Position numbers and translations under genes: made by a program. Below, one piece after another: positions 11,424-21,438 of a stretch of 64,000 nucleotides of DNA. Every line of letters begins with the position of its first letter. Position 1 is the stretch's first letter. The stretch is from Termitomyces sp. T153 (Eukaryota; Basidiomycota; Agaricomycetes; Agaricales; Lyophyllaceae): positions 62,001 to 126,000 of the forward strand of contig JACKQL020000079.1 in NCBI GenBank assembly GCA_018296165.2. Direction: 5' to 3'. The notes beneath the pieces were generated by a model, which was not told where the DNA came from, did not search any database, and saw only the letters and a list, made by a program, of their open reading frames with translations.

Positions 11424-12899
11424 ATGTCTCAAGAATTGGACGAACAGATATCCCAATTGCAGGAAAATACGTATAGGTGGGTTGATCTACATGGTCTCGT
11501 CACTTGTGCAACTCTACATTTCCCAAACACCGAGTTTGACGGCCCTCGCTGTGTTTCTATCTCCTTTCTCGGCGAGGGTTCCTATAACACCGTTTATAAA
11601 CTGGCCTTTAGCAACGGCACCGAAGTAGCTGCGAGCATCTCTTGTTATGACGAAGACCGGTTCAATCCCGACGGGAAACGTTCTGAAATTTCGACCATGT
11701 CATTCGTGCGTGAGTCAGGGCTTTATCCCGACGTTCCCGTGCCGAAAGTACTTGCTTTCGATCTTACCTTCACAAATCCCGCATGTGCACCATACGTTCT
11801 TATGGAAGTCGTTCCTGGAATCACGGTAGATTTGGAAGACGAAGAATCCGACAACGCGGACGCTACTTCCAAATTGCTTGCACGAGACCTTGCTCTGGTT
11901 AAGGCGCTTGCGAAATTGCAAGCATCTCTCTTTAAACCCGTTCCGTTTGACGAGATAGGGAGCCTCTTTACTGTCACAGATGGGAAATACGTAGTAGGCC
12001 CACTCATGAAAATGAATCAGAGATCTTTGGACGGTCCGTTCAAGTCCATACAAGATTTATGGCGACTCCAGCTACATGACGCAATGTTATTCGCCCTACA
12101 AGAGTGGGTGAACAATGAAACGGACAACTTTCCTCGCAAAGCTTTTGCACAGCCTCCATGCACCTCTCAATTATTTGCTGAGCTGTTCCAGCTCCTCTCC
12201 TCACTCATTCCCCACTTCCAACCTCCAAAATCATGCATGTCTCTAGTCCTGTACCATCCTGACATTGCTCTTCGCAATGTCCTCTTCGACGAATCCTCAG
12301 TATCCTCGAACAATCCGAAAATAACAGGTGTCATTGACTGGGGCGGCGCTCAGATCCTCCCAGTCATGTTCACTGCCCGTTATCCGGGAGACCTCACGAC
12401 CGAACTCCACAGCCCCTTCACGCGTCTTGGAAATCCAGAAGAGTCCTGGCGTACTGTACCCTGTGATTGGACTTCAACTGGCGACATCTCAAAGTGGCCG
12501 CAAGGGATGCGGTACCCTCCAAATGGGGTGCCCGTGCCCATTGACTTTGGGCCCCAAGTGCGTGGAAAAATTCGCAGGTTCTATCTGCGTGCATATTTTT
12601 CTGCGTGCTATGCGGAACAGTTACATGCCCTGCATGGCATTGTAGATTTGGCATGTTTGACAATATTCAAGGATGCACCTTATTATTTGAAATTCCATGA
12701 AGTAATAGGTGGCGGGTGGAAAACCTGGGTCGAGCATGAAACATGGATTCGGGAGACGTATTGGAGGTTACGAATGGCTGGGCATGGGAATAAGGGTTCA
12801 GAGGATGTTGTCACTGGGCCAAATGTATATCGAGAATCTGTGGAAGGTCCATTATGTGATTTAGGAATCTCTGGAGAATATCCTGTACCTGGATATTGA
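11424..12899 (+). CDS. Aminoglycoside phosphotransferase-like (APH family) protein
   Basis: A single uninterrupted 491-residue frame. It has the protein-kinase-like fold signature of the APH/choline-kinase family. A glycine-rich loop lies near residue 49 (FLGEGSYNTVYKL). The catalytic loop near residue 281 (YHPDIALRNVLFD) matches the H-x-D-x4-N pattern, and a metal-binding aspartate follows near residue 304 (TGVIDWGGA). In fungi such proteins form large families with mostly unknown small-molecule substrates; antibiotic resistance should not be assumed. The nucleotide-binding lysine is not obvious. The lack of introns differs from the neighbouring intron-rich genes. The start was chosen as the first in-frame ATG; all motifs lie downstream of it. 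Confidence 0.85.
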   Translation: MSQELDEQISQLQENTYRWVDLHGLVTCATLHFPNTEFDGPRCVSISFLGEGSYNTVYKLAFSNGTEVAASISCYDEDRFNPDGKRSEISTMSFVRESGLYPDVPVPKVLAFDLTFTNPACAPYVLMEVVPGITVDLEDEESDNADATSKLLARDLALVKALAKLQASLFKPVPFDEIGSLFTVTDGKYVVGPLMKMNQRSLDGPFKSIQDLWRLQLHDAMLFALQEWVNNETDNFPRKAFAQPPCTSQLFAELFQLLSSLIPHFQPPKSCMSLVLYHPDIALRNVLFDESSVSSNNPKITGVIDWGGAQILPVMFTARYPGDLTTELHSPFTRLGNPEESWRTVPCDWTSTGDISKWPQGMRYPPNGVPVPIDFGPQVRGKIRRFYLRAYFSACYAEQLHALHGIVDLACLTIFKDAPYYLKFHEVIGGGWKTWVEHETWIRETYWRLRMAGHGNKGSEDVVTGPNVYRESVEGPLCDLGISGEYPVPGY

Positions 12900-13575
12900 T
12901 GGGATGTAGGAAATGTAGTTCATCGATTTCCTAGGGTTCGCCAACTCAATGTGAAAAGAACTTGAAGAAAACCTATTACTATTAATGTTATCTGCCTGTG
13001 CTACACCAAGGCAGCTATGATCATATAAGTAAGAATATGCCGCGATAGGTCTCATGAGGACAATAAGCCACTAATAAGCGACAAATGAACCAGTAGCGTA
13101 GCATCAAATTCCCTTCGGGGAAAGCTTGCCACCACTATGTCTGAAGTGTACCGAGTCAGTGCACAGACAGAATTACAAGTATTGCAAAGTGTAAAATTGA
13201 AAGAGCAACAGAGGAATGTCAGCGACAACACGTTGAGCTGCCATGCGTTGTACCCGGCCCCATATGCGGCTAGGCAAATAGATGTTAGGTGCCAATTGAT
13301 GGATGTGAGTCGTAAGGTGTCTGATCTCTAGTGTGGGTGAGTTTTTCTCATAAGTTTCTTGAAAAACATCAATCATTATACTTTTGTAGACAAAATCCTT
13401 TTCTGTAGATATCTGTAGACATGACTATAATTTCCATAGATGTCCAATACCTCTGTAGACATCTCAACAATTACATAGTTCTTTGTACAATGCATCTACA
13501 GTGTCTATGTAGATGTCCTGCAATTCCAGACATCCCACAAAAACATTTATTGCTTATGGAATGCATGTTTGACCT
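12900..13575. other. Intergenic, transition into CpG-poor repeat DNA
   Basis: The 3' flank of the phosphotransferase gene. CpG becomes rare after about 13260. Between 13385 and 13530 the phrase TGTAGA(C/T)AT or ATGTAGATG recurs several times as imperfect short repeats. No gene is seen. Confidence 0.45.
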
Positions 13576-13745
13576 GCGACAGGAAGGGCTCTGCAAAGAG
13601 GCCTTATAGTAGAAGAACCATTTGCAAAATTGCCTATACTTTAGAAGGATGAGGTTTGCAAACATACTTCTCATTAGAAGACAGGACTTTGCAAGGCTTC
13701 TTCTCATTAGAAGGAAAACCTTGCAAAGTAGCCTTTAATTAAAAT
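13576..13745 (-). repeat. Imperfect ~40-45-bp tandem repeat, body of a SINE-like element
   Basis: About four to five diverged units share a core TTTGCAA followed by CTTCTCATTAGAAG (clear at 13640-13730). They lie directly next to a tRNA-like promoter head on the minus strand, so they probably form the body of a tRNA-derived element read from right to left. Confidence 0.5.
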
Positions 13746-13835
13746 GGTAAAAAGCAAGATTTGAACCCACAACCTAAGCATTAAACAAGAATATAGTGAC
13801 TGTTACTAACTACTGAGACATTGAAGTATTGTGAA
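13746..13835 (-). mobile_element. tRNA-like head of a second, CpG-poor SINE
   Basis: On the minus strand a box A-like TGTCTCAGTAGT (13820-13809) and a box B-like GGTTCAAATCT (13767-13757) are spaced as in a tRNA. The B box differs from the consensus GGTTCGANTCC at the CpG position, as expected after deamination. No complete cloverleaf is proposed. With the repeats at 13576-13745 it suggests a tRNA-derived SINE running leftwards. No target duplication was found. Confidence 0.4.
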
Positions 13836-15029
13836 ACATTCTGGTTAGTGTTAGAAGCTTTGAGTGCAGTTAAGGTTAGCCTAGTCTACTTTCATTGATG
13901 AGGATTTTGATAGACAGGTCCATTCAGGCATCTTAGCATATATGTAAGCCATTATATGTACCAAATGCAGCATAACCATCTGTAGTTAACTCATAATATT
14001 TAATTCAGTTACATATCTCTGCAAACAGAGATTCAGCATTGTGCTGTTGCATTCTCATGGCCATCACTTGAAGGGCACCCATATCTGTGGAATCATGGAA
14101 TAGCTTCTTTTGCATTAAAAAATTGGACCTCATGCCTTTCAGGTTGATGTCTAGGCTCATGTCTGGGACAAAATCCCTGTCTTGCTTGTTGCTTACACTT
14201 GTAGGGGAAAGACTACTTCATTTTGAGGGTCTAATCAGTATCTTACAACATATAGTCAAACAGTTTTTTTGTGCATGATGTTGTATGAATTTAATGCAAC
14301 ATTATTAAATTATTGAAAGTGGTTGAGCATGTGTACAAAAAGGACTGACAACAATTCCTGTCCTTTCCTTTGGCTCTCTCAAAGGTCTCTAGTCCTGCCT
14401 TGTCAGGGGACTGCTCCTGAATGACCCTCTGATTGTTTCTTTATTGCAAGCCTGCCAGTCAATGCCAACCTCCCATCTTCTGGTCACAAGTACTTTCAAC
14501 AAAGGGCTATCTTTTGGTCATATTTGTACATGGTCATGTGCTGTGACTCTGGCTATTGAGGCCATTTACAATGGATTTCTGTTTTTGAATTGGACTCTGG
14601 ATTTGGTTGTTGTTGGGTGTTTTCCCAGAAGCTCTAGAGTAAATTTTCTAAGCACTGGCATTGGGATCCTTAGACTTCTTCTCTTTGGATCTCCCTCTGC
14701 CAGGTGAGTAGCTAGAATTCTAGAACTTCTTGTAAATGCTGAATAGACTTTGGATCTTCCTCTGCTTGTTGTGTGATTAAGCCACCACCCTCCAGAGGTT
14801 GCCCTTACAGTAGAACAAGTCTCTAGATTCAGTCTGGGAGTCCCCATTTTGATTGCCTGAGTTTTCTGTTTGGTTCTTAAAAGGTCTCTCCCCTACCAGT
14901 ATCTTGCTACTCCCTGTGCTGTTCCTATGACCTAACTAACCCCTCCAGCACCTCCCCCTAATGCTTTTAGCCCCCAGGACAATGCCTGGAGTTGTTTGTT
15001 GTCCCTAGAAAACACAGGTTCAGCTTACC
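13836..15029. repeat. CpG-depleted repeat DNA, partly shared with 1300-1460
   Basis: No gene can be supported. The part from about 14660 to 14815 is a diverged copy of about 1300-1460, so it belongs to a dispersed repeat, possibly the LTR of the gypsy element whose gag starts just to the right. Other parts are unassigned. Confidence 0.4.
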
Positions 15030-15325
15030 CAAGCTTTTCTTACCTCCCACACTGCCAAACTCACCAGACTACATCATACCACTGAAGCTGTGTCCTACTT
15101 CCTCCAGGCCCTCCTGGAGCACCTCTCCCATGCTCCTACTCCTCCCCCTAGACCTCCAGCAGCTGCAGGAAGGTTCTCTTCTGCACTTAGCTCAGAGTTT
15201 TTAGCCTCCTGCTCCACCAAATTTCCTCACCCTGTGCTTCCTGACATATTCAATGGGGACTGTAAGGTTGGTGAATGCTTCCTCCAATCCTGCATCACCT
15301 ATATCCAGTTGAGTGGCAAAGCTTT

Positions 15326-16730
15326 TTGTTGTAGATAAGGTGACTCAGTCTGTGTATGAAAGACTAATATTGTTACTGATACAATGTTGTTACACCATTG
15401 GGAACATAATAAACACCAGAAGTCAAAACAAACATTTATTAAGGCTGAAAACTGTAAGCCTCCTGGTAAAACAAGTCCCATCAACATTATCCCTTTAAAT
15501 ACACCAGAAGAAAGACAGAACAGGATAGGACAAGGACTATACTAGACTATACACTCAATAATAGTCCAATCACTGTAATGGGAGGGGAAGCATGGGACTG
15601 GCAAAAGCACCTGAGTGGCATCAATTCTGGCAAGATCTAGATCTGATCTAAGACTAACCAGATTGGAATGTTGACTGAAAGGAGGTAAAGGGGGAATGAA
15701 TGGAATGAAGAGAAGGGAAAGGAAGATGAATGAATGAATGAGAAAGAATGGAATGAAGGGAAGGGAAAGGAAGATGAATGAATGAATGAGAAAGAATGGA
15801 ATGAAGGGAAGGGAAAGGAAGATGAATGGAAGAATATGAAATGAATGGAATGAAGGGAAGGGAAAGGAAGATGAATGGAAAAATATGAAATGAATGGAAT
15901 GAAGGGAAGGGAAAGGAAGATGAATGGAAGAATATGAAATGAATGGAATGAAGGGAAGAGAAAGGAATATGAAATGAACAAAGGAAGATGAATGGAATGA
16001 ATGGGAGGGAACAGATGAATGGAAGAACCTGAATGGGAAAGAACCTGAATGGGGAAGAATATGAAATGAACAAAGGAAGATGAATGGAATGAATGGGAGG
16101 GAACAGATGAATGGAAGAATCTGAATGGGAAAGAACCTGAATGGGGAAGAATATGAATGGGAGAAATACAAAGGAGGGAGAGATAAATGGGGCAAATGGA
16201 AGCTAAGAATGCAAAGGAGGAATGATGGAACCAGGAACTGGCCTGTGGCACTGAAACAGGCATGCCAAAAGGGGGAATTAGAATAACAGTTATGAATAAG
16301 GGGCTGGAAAGTATGGAACCAAAAGTCACATGTAGGGGGTGGTCTGTGCACTGTAGAAAGAGGTATAAATAGCCCAAGTAGAGTAGCAAATGGATAGGCA
16401 ATTAATAGGCAAAGGCTTGGTGGTTCCCAGGGAGTGAATCACTTAGGCTGGAGTTTGTTGAGACCTCTCTGCATTCAGAATAGAAATATTTTGGAAGTAA
16501 ACCCCTTCAACTTCAAGCATTCATCAAGACATCAGTGTGGAATTGTAGTAGACTGCCTAAGTCTTCAAGAAAGCCCCAGAACTATCAGTATTACTCTAAC
16601 CCAGTACTACATTACTATATGTATCTGTTGTAGATGAGGTGACTAGGTAGTGCAAGTAACTGTTACTCATCAGGGTAAATTGAGATACACACCTCAGTCT
16701 GTGTATGAAAGACTGAGGTGTGTCCAAGTT
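15326..16730. mobile_element. Unidentified insertion in the gypsy gag relic
   Basis: The gag frame is interrupted here. The phrase TGTTGTAGATAAGGTGACT occurs at about 15329 and, with one change, at about 16626. The phrase CAGTCTGTGTATGAAAGACT occurs at about 15347 and about 16695. These repeats suggest LTR fragments of one element, or a solo insertion with internal duplication. The middle is mostly minisatellite. No coding region is credible, and the exact borders are uncertain. Confidence 0.45.
15680..16170. repeat. GGAA/ATGAATGG-rich minisatellite
   Basis: Two related arrays. The left one has about six units of about 48 bp built on GAATGAAGGGAAGGGAAAGG. The right one has two units of about 92 bp built on AACAAAGGAAGATGAATGG and GAACCTGAATGGGGAAG. 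The strong purine strand asymmetry produces long Ser-, His- and Phe-rich open frames on the minus strand, which are artefacts. Confidence 0.85.
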
Positions 16731-17260
16731 CTGATCTGTCCCTTATCTGCACCCCATTTCCTAAATGGTACTTCATAGCACATGTGTCCCTATTGTGTCA
16801 CACACAACTTCCCTCCAATACATTTGCCTCCAATGCCCTGAAAATTGCCAGGTCCTCTCCTACACAAAGGCTGGCCAAACTTTGACCTATGCAATATACA
16901 TCTTTTGATGCCCTGGAGTAGAAAGTTTCTTTGGCTGCATAGAGTTTGAGAAGGAGTTCCAAGCTAAATTCTTTCCCCCTCAACCCTACCAAAATTGCAG
17001 CTGTTTCCCTTTGAGATCAAAACCAGTACAGTCAAGAAAAGGGGTTGCTAGACAAGTACATCAACTTGTTCTGTGCCTTAGTTGAACAGACTGGATATCC
17101 AGATAGTCTGCAGCTTTGCCTAACCTTCTACAATGGACTCCACCCCCTTCTCATGGATTGTATTGACAGTATGGCTAAGGAGCACCCAAAAAATGAGCTG
17201 TTAACACCTGGTACCAGGTGGCATATAAGCAGTGGCAGTTGATAGATCTGCAGTGTGAGC

Positions 17261-17774
17261 TGTGACAGACACAGCACCCCACAGCCACCCTACATGCTTC
17301 CTTTGCTTGTGGTGGGTTTGCCCCCAAGTCTCCCCTTCCATGCATGCTCCAGTGGCCCTGCAAGCAGGTGCAACCCTTCCCATTCCATCTCATATTGCTC
17401 CTCTCTATGCCCATCTACCAGTCCCCATGCACTCCCTACCCCAGGGAGTCCCTATAGATGTCAATGCCTCACAACAGAAACTCTCTACTCCTCTGTTGTG
17501 TTGATGCTGCAGAAAGGCTGGCCACTTTTGTCCTCAAGGGCTGGAAGTGTACTCCCTATCTGCATCAGAGCAAGAAGAGCTGCTTGTCAAACTCCTGGCA
17601 GCCTGGGATGCAACAGGAGCTTCCTCTCCTGATGTGCCCATAGCTGCTCCCCCCACCAAGGTTGTAAGGGAATGATCACTCTTGTAAGGGGACAATCACT
17701 CTGTGAGAAAACCTGGCAAGAGCAGGCAAGGTGCAAGAGTTGAGGGGAACAAGGGCAGCCAGGAGTCAGGCAAA
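17261..17774. repeat. CpG-poor retroelement DNA, unassigned
   Basis: A continuation of the gypsy relic without a clear frame. It includes TGTAAGGG at 17664 and TTGTAAGGGGACAATCACTC at about 17684, which look like an LTR start of the TGTAAGGGG family. The same element appears to continue after the solo LTR, at 18838. Confidence 0.4.
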
Positions 17775-18832
17775 TGTCAGGTTCTGCTGATCATGGGGGC
17801 TCAGCTTAACTGGGCAAGTCCTTACTAGGCAGACATGATGTCCTGCACTGATAACCTAGTGCTTTGGAGAGGTCTGGACTTCAGATACTTGTAAGAGTAA
17901 GTCAAGGGGGAGTGGTCTGAGCAAGTCTGAAGTGGTCCAGGGAGGTCTAAGACAAGGTACAAGGAAAGGTCAGGCTTGGAGAAGTTCCAGGTACAAGTCT
18001 GGGGCAAGTATTGGTAAGGTCCAGAGTTGGTTAAGAATGTTTGGGGGGTTGTGATTGTAAGTGCAGAGTTTGTAACAGTGTTAGAGGTCAAGGGGACTTG
18101 GACACAACAAAGGAAATATAGACAAGTGAGACAAGACAGAGTTGAGGCAAGATTGGGATGAGAATGGAAATAGATTCAAGCAGAGATACAAAACAATAAC
18201 AAAACAATAACAGAGATAGAGACAAGATAAGACCAGGAGACTGAGATAAGACTGGGAGACTGAGAGAAGGGAAAATGTAACAAGAGACACAAAACACAAG
18301 AGACAGACAATCAGAACATGGTAACATAGGTAAGGCAATATCAAGACTAGAGTACAGAATGTTACTTTACAGCTTATATACTAACTACTGGACAGCTCCA
18401 GGGATAGTGGGTCTGGTGGCAGGGCTTGTTGGGGTCATGCAGAGCTGATAGGTGTCAGGTTGTGCTCAGGGGGCAGGCTACAGTGATATACTGATGGGAT
18501 CATGATGGGATCAGCTGGGGATGTGGGTCATCCCAGGGTCATTGTGATGCTCTAGAGCTGGTCAAGTAAGTTAGGGTGACAAACTAGTGATATACACCAG
18601 TGTCAGGAATAGTGGGGGAGGGTTCCAGGGGCTCAAGAGAGGAAGGGGAAGCATTGAGGTCTGCAGGGAAATGTGTCAGAGTTAGCTGGGGAGCCATCAG
18701 GGTTTGCCAGAGAGTGTCAGAGTTAGCCAGGGTAAGCATTGTGGGTGAACAAAGGTTGGGGGAGTGAAAGGGGGAACTCCAGGGAAGTGAGACAGCTTGG
18801 GGAGAGGGGAGTTCTGGGAATGGGTTGTGACA
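17775..18832 (-). mobile_element. Solo LTR, CpG-depleted, TSD GCAAA
   Basis: The LTR starts TGTCAGGTTC and ends GGTTGTGACA as written; in element orientation it is TGTCACAACC...GAACCTGACA. It is 1058 bp long and bounded by GCAAA at 17770-17774 and 18833-18837. AATATCAAGACT at 18337-18348 (complement of the conserved start motif) and CTTATATA at about 18366 give the promoter on the minus strand. No internal element DNA is attached, so it arose by recombination between two LTRs. It belongs to the same broad family as the LTRs at 18963 and 36624. Confidence 0.9.
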
Positions 18833-18962
18833 GCAAAGAGCAAGCACTGCAAGCTGAGCATGGAGACAACACTGAAGAATCTTATAGTTGGATCAATGGA
18901 TAAACCTGGTGAACACTGCTATTGTTTGGTCTGAGGATATTCTATCCTGCAGACTGTCCTAT
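18833..18962. repeat. CpG-poor flank between two LTR insertions
   Basis: This short piece continues the host repeat DNA seen left of 17775. It ends in CCTAT, the target duplication of the next element. Confidence 0.5.
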
Positions 18963-20096
18963 TGTCAGGTTCCGCTGACCCCGGGGGCTCAGCTGCACTG
19001 GGCGAGTCCTTACTAGGCGGGCGTGATCCCCTTGCACTGGTAACAGAACACTCGAAGACGTTCCGGGCCATGGTGGCTTGTGTGGTTAGTTGGGGGGATG
19101 TGATCCAGACAGATCCGGGGAGGTCCGGAGAAGTCGGATTGTGAGGAAACGAGACGGTCTTGGCGGGGTTCAGGCAGAAGGCCGTACGGGGGATTTGCGG
19201 AGGCGAAGGGTGAGGCGGCTGTGTGATCAGTGGGAGCAGGGCCGGGTTTTGATGGGAGATCATTTGGAGCTGATGGAGTCCGGGACCGAGCGAAGAGCGA
19301 GGTTTGGACCTGGTAAAGGAGTGTCAGGGTTCGTAATTGTAATCGCGGAGTTCGTGAGGTCGTTAAGGTTGATGAAGACTTAGGCACAATGATTGGACGG
19401 AGTCACCGAGACAGCGTCAGATGAGATGGGATGGTGTTGATATGGGACAAGAGTAGATTCGAATAGAGATATGAAACGATAACGAGAACGATAACGAAAT
19501 GGAGACGAGACAAGACCGGGAGACTGAGATAAGACCGGGAGACTGAGATAAGAAAACGAGACACGAAACATGAAACACGAAAAGGAAACAATCAGACCAT
19601 AGGTAACGTTAAGCAATATCAAGACTAGGGTACAAAGAGCTACTCGATGACTTATATACTGACTACCAGAGGACTTCGGGGTACGTCGGCTGTGGCGGCG
19701 GGGCTTGGCGGAGCTCGATGGAGGGGGCGGGTGTCGGTTGTGATCGAGGATCGTGCCATGCTGATATGTTGATGGGATCATTGGAGAACGCGGGTTGCCC
19801 CAAGGTTGTCGTGATACTCCGGAATAGGTCAGGGTGTTTAGTTGATGATGGGGTGGTGAAGATTGGGAACAGTGGGGGTGGTTCTCGGAGTTTGGGAGGC
19901 CCAGGGTAAGTGTCAGTGGCTGCGGGGCAGGCACCAAAGTTGGCCAGGGGGCCGTCGGAGTTAGCCGGGGAGGCGTCGGAGTTAGCCGAAGTAGGCGCGG
20001 GGCATGGGCGGAAGTTCGGCGGAGCGTTGGGGGTCCCTTTGGGGGTTCGGGGGGTTGATGGACGATGTGCGGGGTTTTGGGGAACGGGTCGTGACA
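18963..20096 (-). repeat. 3' LTR of the pol-less element
   Basis: 1134 bp, TGTCAGGTTCC...GGGTCGTGACA as written. It holds AATATCAAGACT at 19615-19626 and a TATA box on the minus strand at about 19651. Two copies of a 19-bp motif (CCGGGAGACTGAGATAAGA) lie downstream of the start site. Confidence 0.92.
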
Positions 20097-20307
20097 TCAC
20101 TCCCCTTTCAGCGTCGAGACCCTTTGAGACGCGGGGGCAGGGTGGGGATCGGCGGGGCGTGGGAGTCGAAGCTGAGCAATATTGATCAATCTGCAGCGAG
20201 TGATAGCGGCATGGGAGACAAAGTCAAAGCGCGGCCGCTGTTTCGTCAGGGTCCTCCTCAATCAATTAAAAGCTTTGGGCGTGCCCCGGGGTTTCCCAAA
20301 TTTCATC
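20097..20307 (+). promoter_or_regulatory. Upstream region of the antisense gene, with purine tract
   Basis: This 211-bp block is clearly conserved with the corresponding block of the element at 48750-48962: CAGCGTC(G/A)AGACCC, AGACGC, GGGGAT, CAATATTGATCAA, GCAGCGAG. A TTAAAAG box at 20268-20274 lies about 35 nt before the ATG at 20308. The block adjoins the polypurine tract that primes plus-strand synthesis, so it is also under retroelement constraint. I infer that it is the promoter and leader of the antisense gene. Confidence 0.5.
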
Positions 20308-21438
20308 ATGTCTTCCCCCAGTGTTCCAGTAGTCTCTCCCGCTGATTTGGACGAGGTGGTGGTGTACGACAGCGGGGGTGAGGAGTTCGAGCGTTGGCGC
20401 CGGGGTAGCGTCAGGGACCGGAGTCGTGAGTGTTGTCAACCTTTCTTTTCGGGATGATTGACGGGGCTCCCTTAGAGTTGTCCATGGTAGTGGTAGTGGA
20501 TTTTCTGGGGGTTCCGAAACGGACCAAGTTTCGTCCCGCATTGCCAAAGGGGAAGGGGGCGTCCTTGGCGATGGTTCGGGGAAAGTGTCGAGCTTCCCCG
20601 CCCTCGGGGGTGGGACCCAGCAAGAGGCCACATGGGCGCGAGTTGTCGGCGGGGCCTCCGGAGTCCTCCCTCTTTTCTCCTGTCCCGGGCGTCCCCTCGG
20701 AACGGTCGTTGAGTCCCCCCACGCCGATTCCTTTGATCACGGAGGTCTTCCTTTGCAAGCAGGTGGAGGCCTTGATGACATCATTGGCAGTACGGGAGGG
20801 TGAGCTCTGACGGGTGAGGGAGGATCGTGACGCAGTGCGGACGGAGAAAGAAGTGATGGAGCGGGAGAGGAATACTTCGGTGCGCGTGGCAACGGAGCGA
20901 GCGCTAGAGGTGCGGGGTTTGCAGGAGCGTCTGGCGCAGGTGGAGGGGCAGCCCACGGGGGAAGCAGAGGGGCGGGGACGAGTTCCGGAGGGGGATGCGT
21001 TGTGGGTGGAGCTGGAGGTGGCGAGGCGGAGGGAGGATTGGCTGGCCAACGAGGCCGCCTCAGGTCGCACGGGGATCCTTCGTGAGTTGTCTCCCGTACC
21101 TCCATTCGTTATTGATGGTTCATTTTCTGGGTTTAGGCTGGGTGCGGGAGCATTGGATCCTCTTGGACAGTGCCTCCGCGGCGTTTGCGTCGATTCAGGA
21201 CGGGTTGACGCAGGGGTCCGCAGTCCAGCCTCCGGAGTTGCAGCAGGGGATGGCGCGATTGAAGAGGTTGTTGGCGGGGCATCGGCGGCGCAATGCGGTG
21301 GCCCCGGGGTCGTGGTGGGAGGTGGCGGCCAATGCAGGGGAGGCATTGCTGGGGTTGGCGGAGATCTTAGCGGTGGTGCGGGCCCAGATGGAGGTCGACC
21401 TGGGGGTTGGATTGCCAGGGGGTCCGGGGAGGGAGTGA
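20308..21438 (+). CDS. Antisense accessory gene of the LTR element, function unknown
   Basis: The gene lies antisense to the element, next to its 3' LTR. Proposed exons are 20308-20425, 20476-21081 and 21137-21438. Both introns (50 and 55 nt) have GTGAGT donors and TTAG acceptors, and the exons join to exactly 342 codons. Only one in-frame stop (TGA 20808-20810, probably from CGA) breaks it. The first third is low complexity. The middle is Arg/Glu-rich with a regular heptad-like pattern (REDRDAVRTEKEVMERERN) that suggests a coiled coil, then ARRREDWLANEAASG. The last exon reads WVREHWILLDSASAAFASIQDG ends with a Val/Gly-rich tail. The copies at 47053-48749 and 1386-2931 share the middle and last parts. 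I do not recognise the family. A role in element regulation or packaging is only a guess. Confidence 0.6.

Larger units (their letters stand above)
15030..17260 (+). pseudogene. gag relic of a second Ty3/gypsy family, split by an insertion
   Basis: The left piece (about 15085-15325) reads FLQALLEHLSHAP ... VLPDIFNGDCKVGECFLQSC, and the right piece (about 16930-17200) reads FEKEFQAKFFPLNP ... LLDKYINLFCALVEQTGYPD ... LCLTFYNGLHPLL. Together they match the pattern of a gypsy Gag (P-x-FDG-x4-G-x2-FL and F-x3-F-x-P-x-N ... YI-x2-F). About 1.4 kb of unrelated DNA separates them. CpG is almost absent and several stops interrupt both pieces. At 17664 TGTAAGGG may mark the start of an LTR of the TGTAAGGGG type also seen at 33203. 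Confidence 0.65.

Noticed and set aside
11424..12899. Antibiotic-resistance gene
   Set aside because: The APH fold is shared by many fungal proteins of unrelated or unknown substrate; nothing in the sequence points to aminoglycosides.
13581..13745. CRISPR-like array
   Set aside because: The units are diverged tandem repeats without spacers of constant length, in a eukaryotic genome.
15542..16401. Long minus-strand open frames (254-269 codons) rich in Ser, His, Phe and Pro
   Set aside because: They are translations of the GGAA/GAATGG minisatellite in overlapping frames; two frames are open at once and no domain is present.
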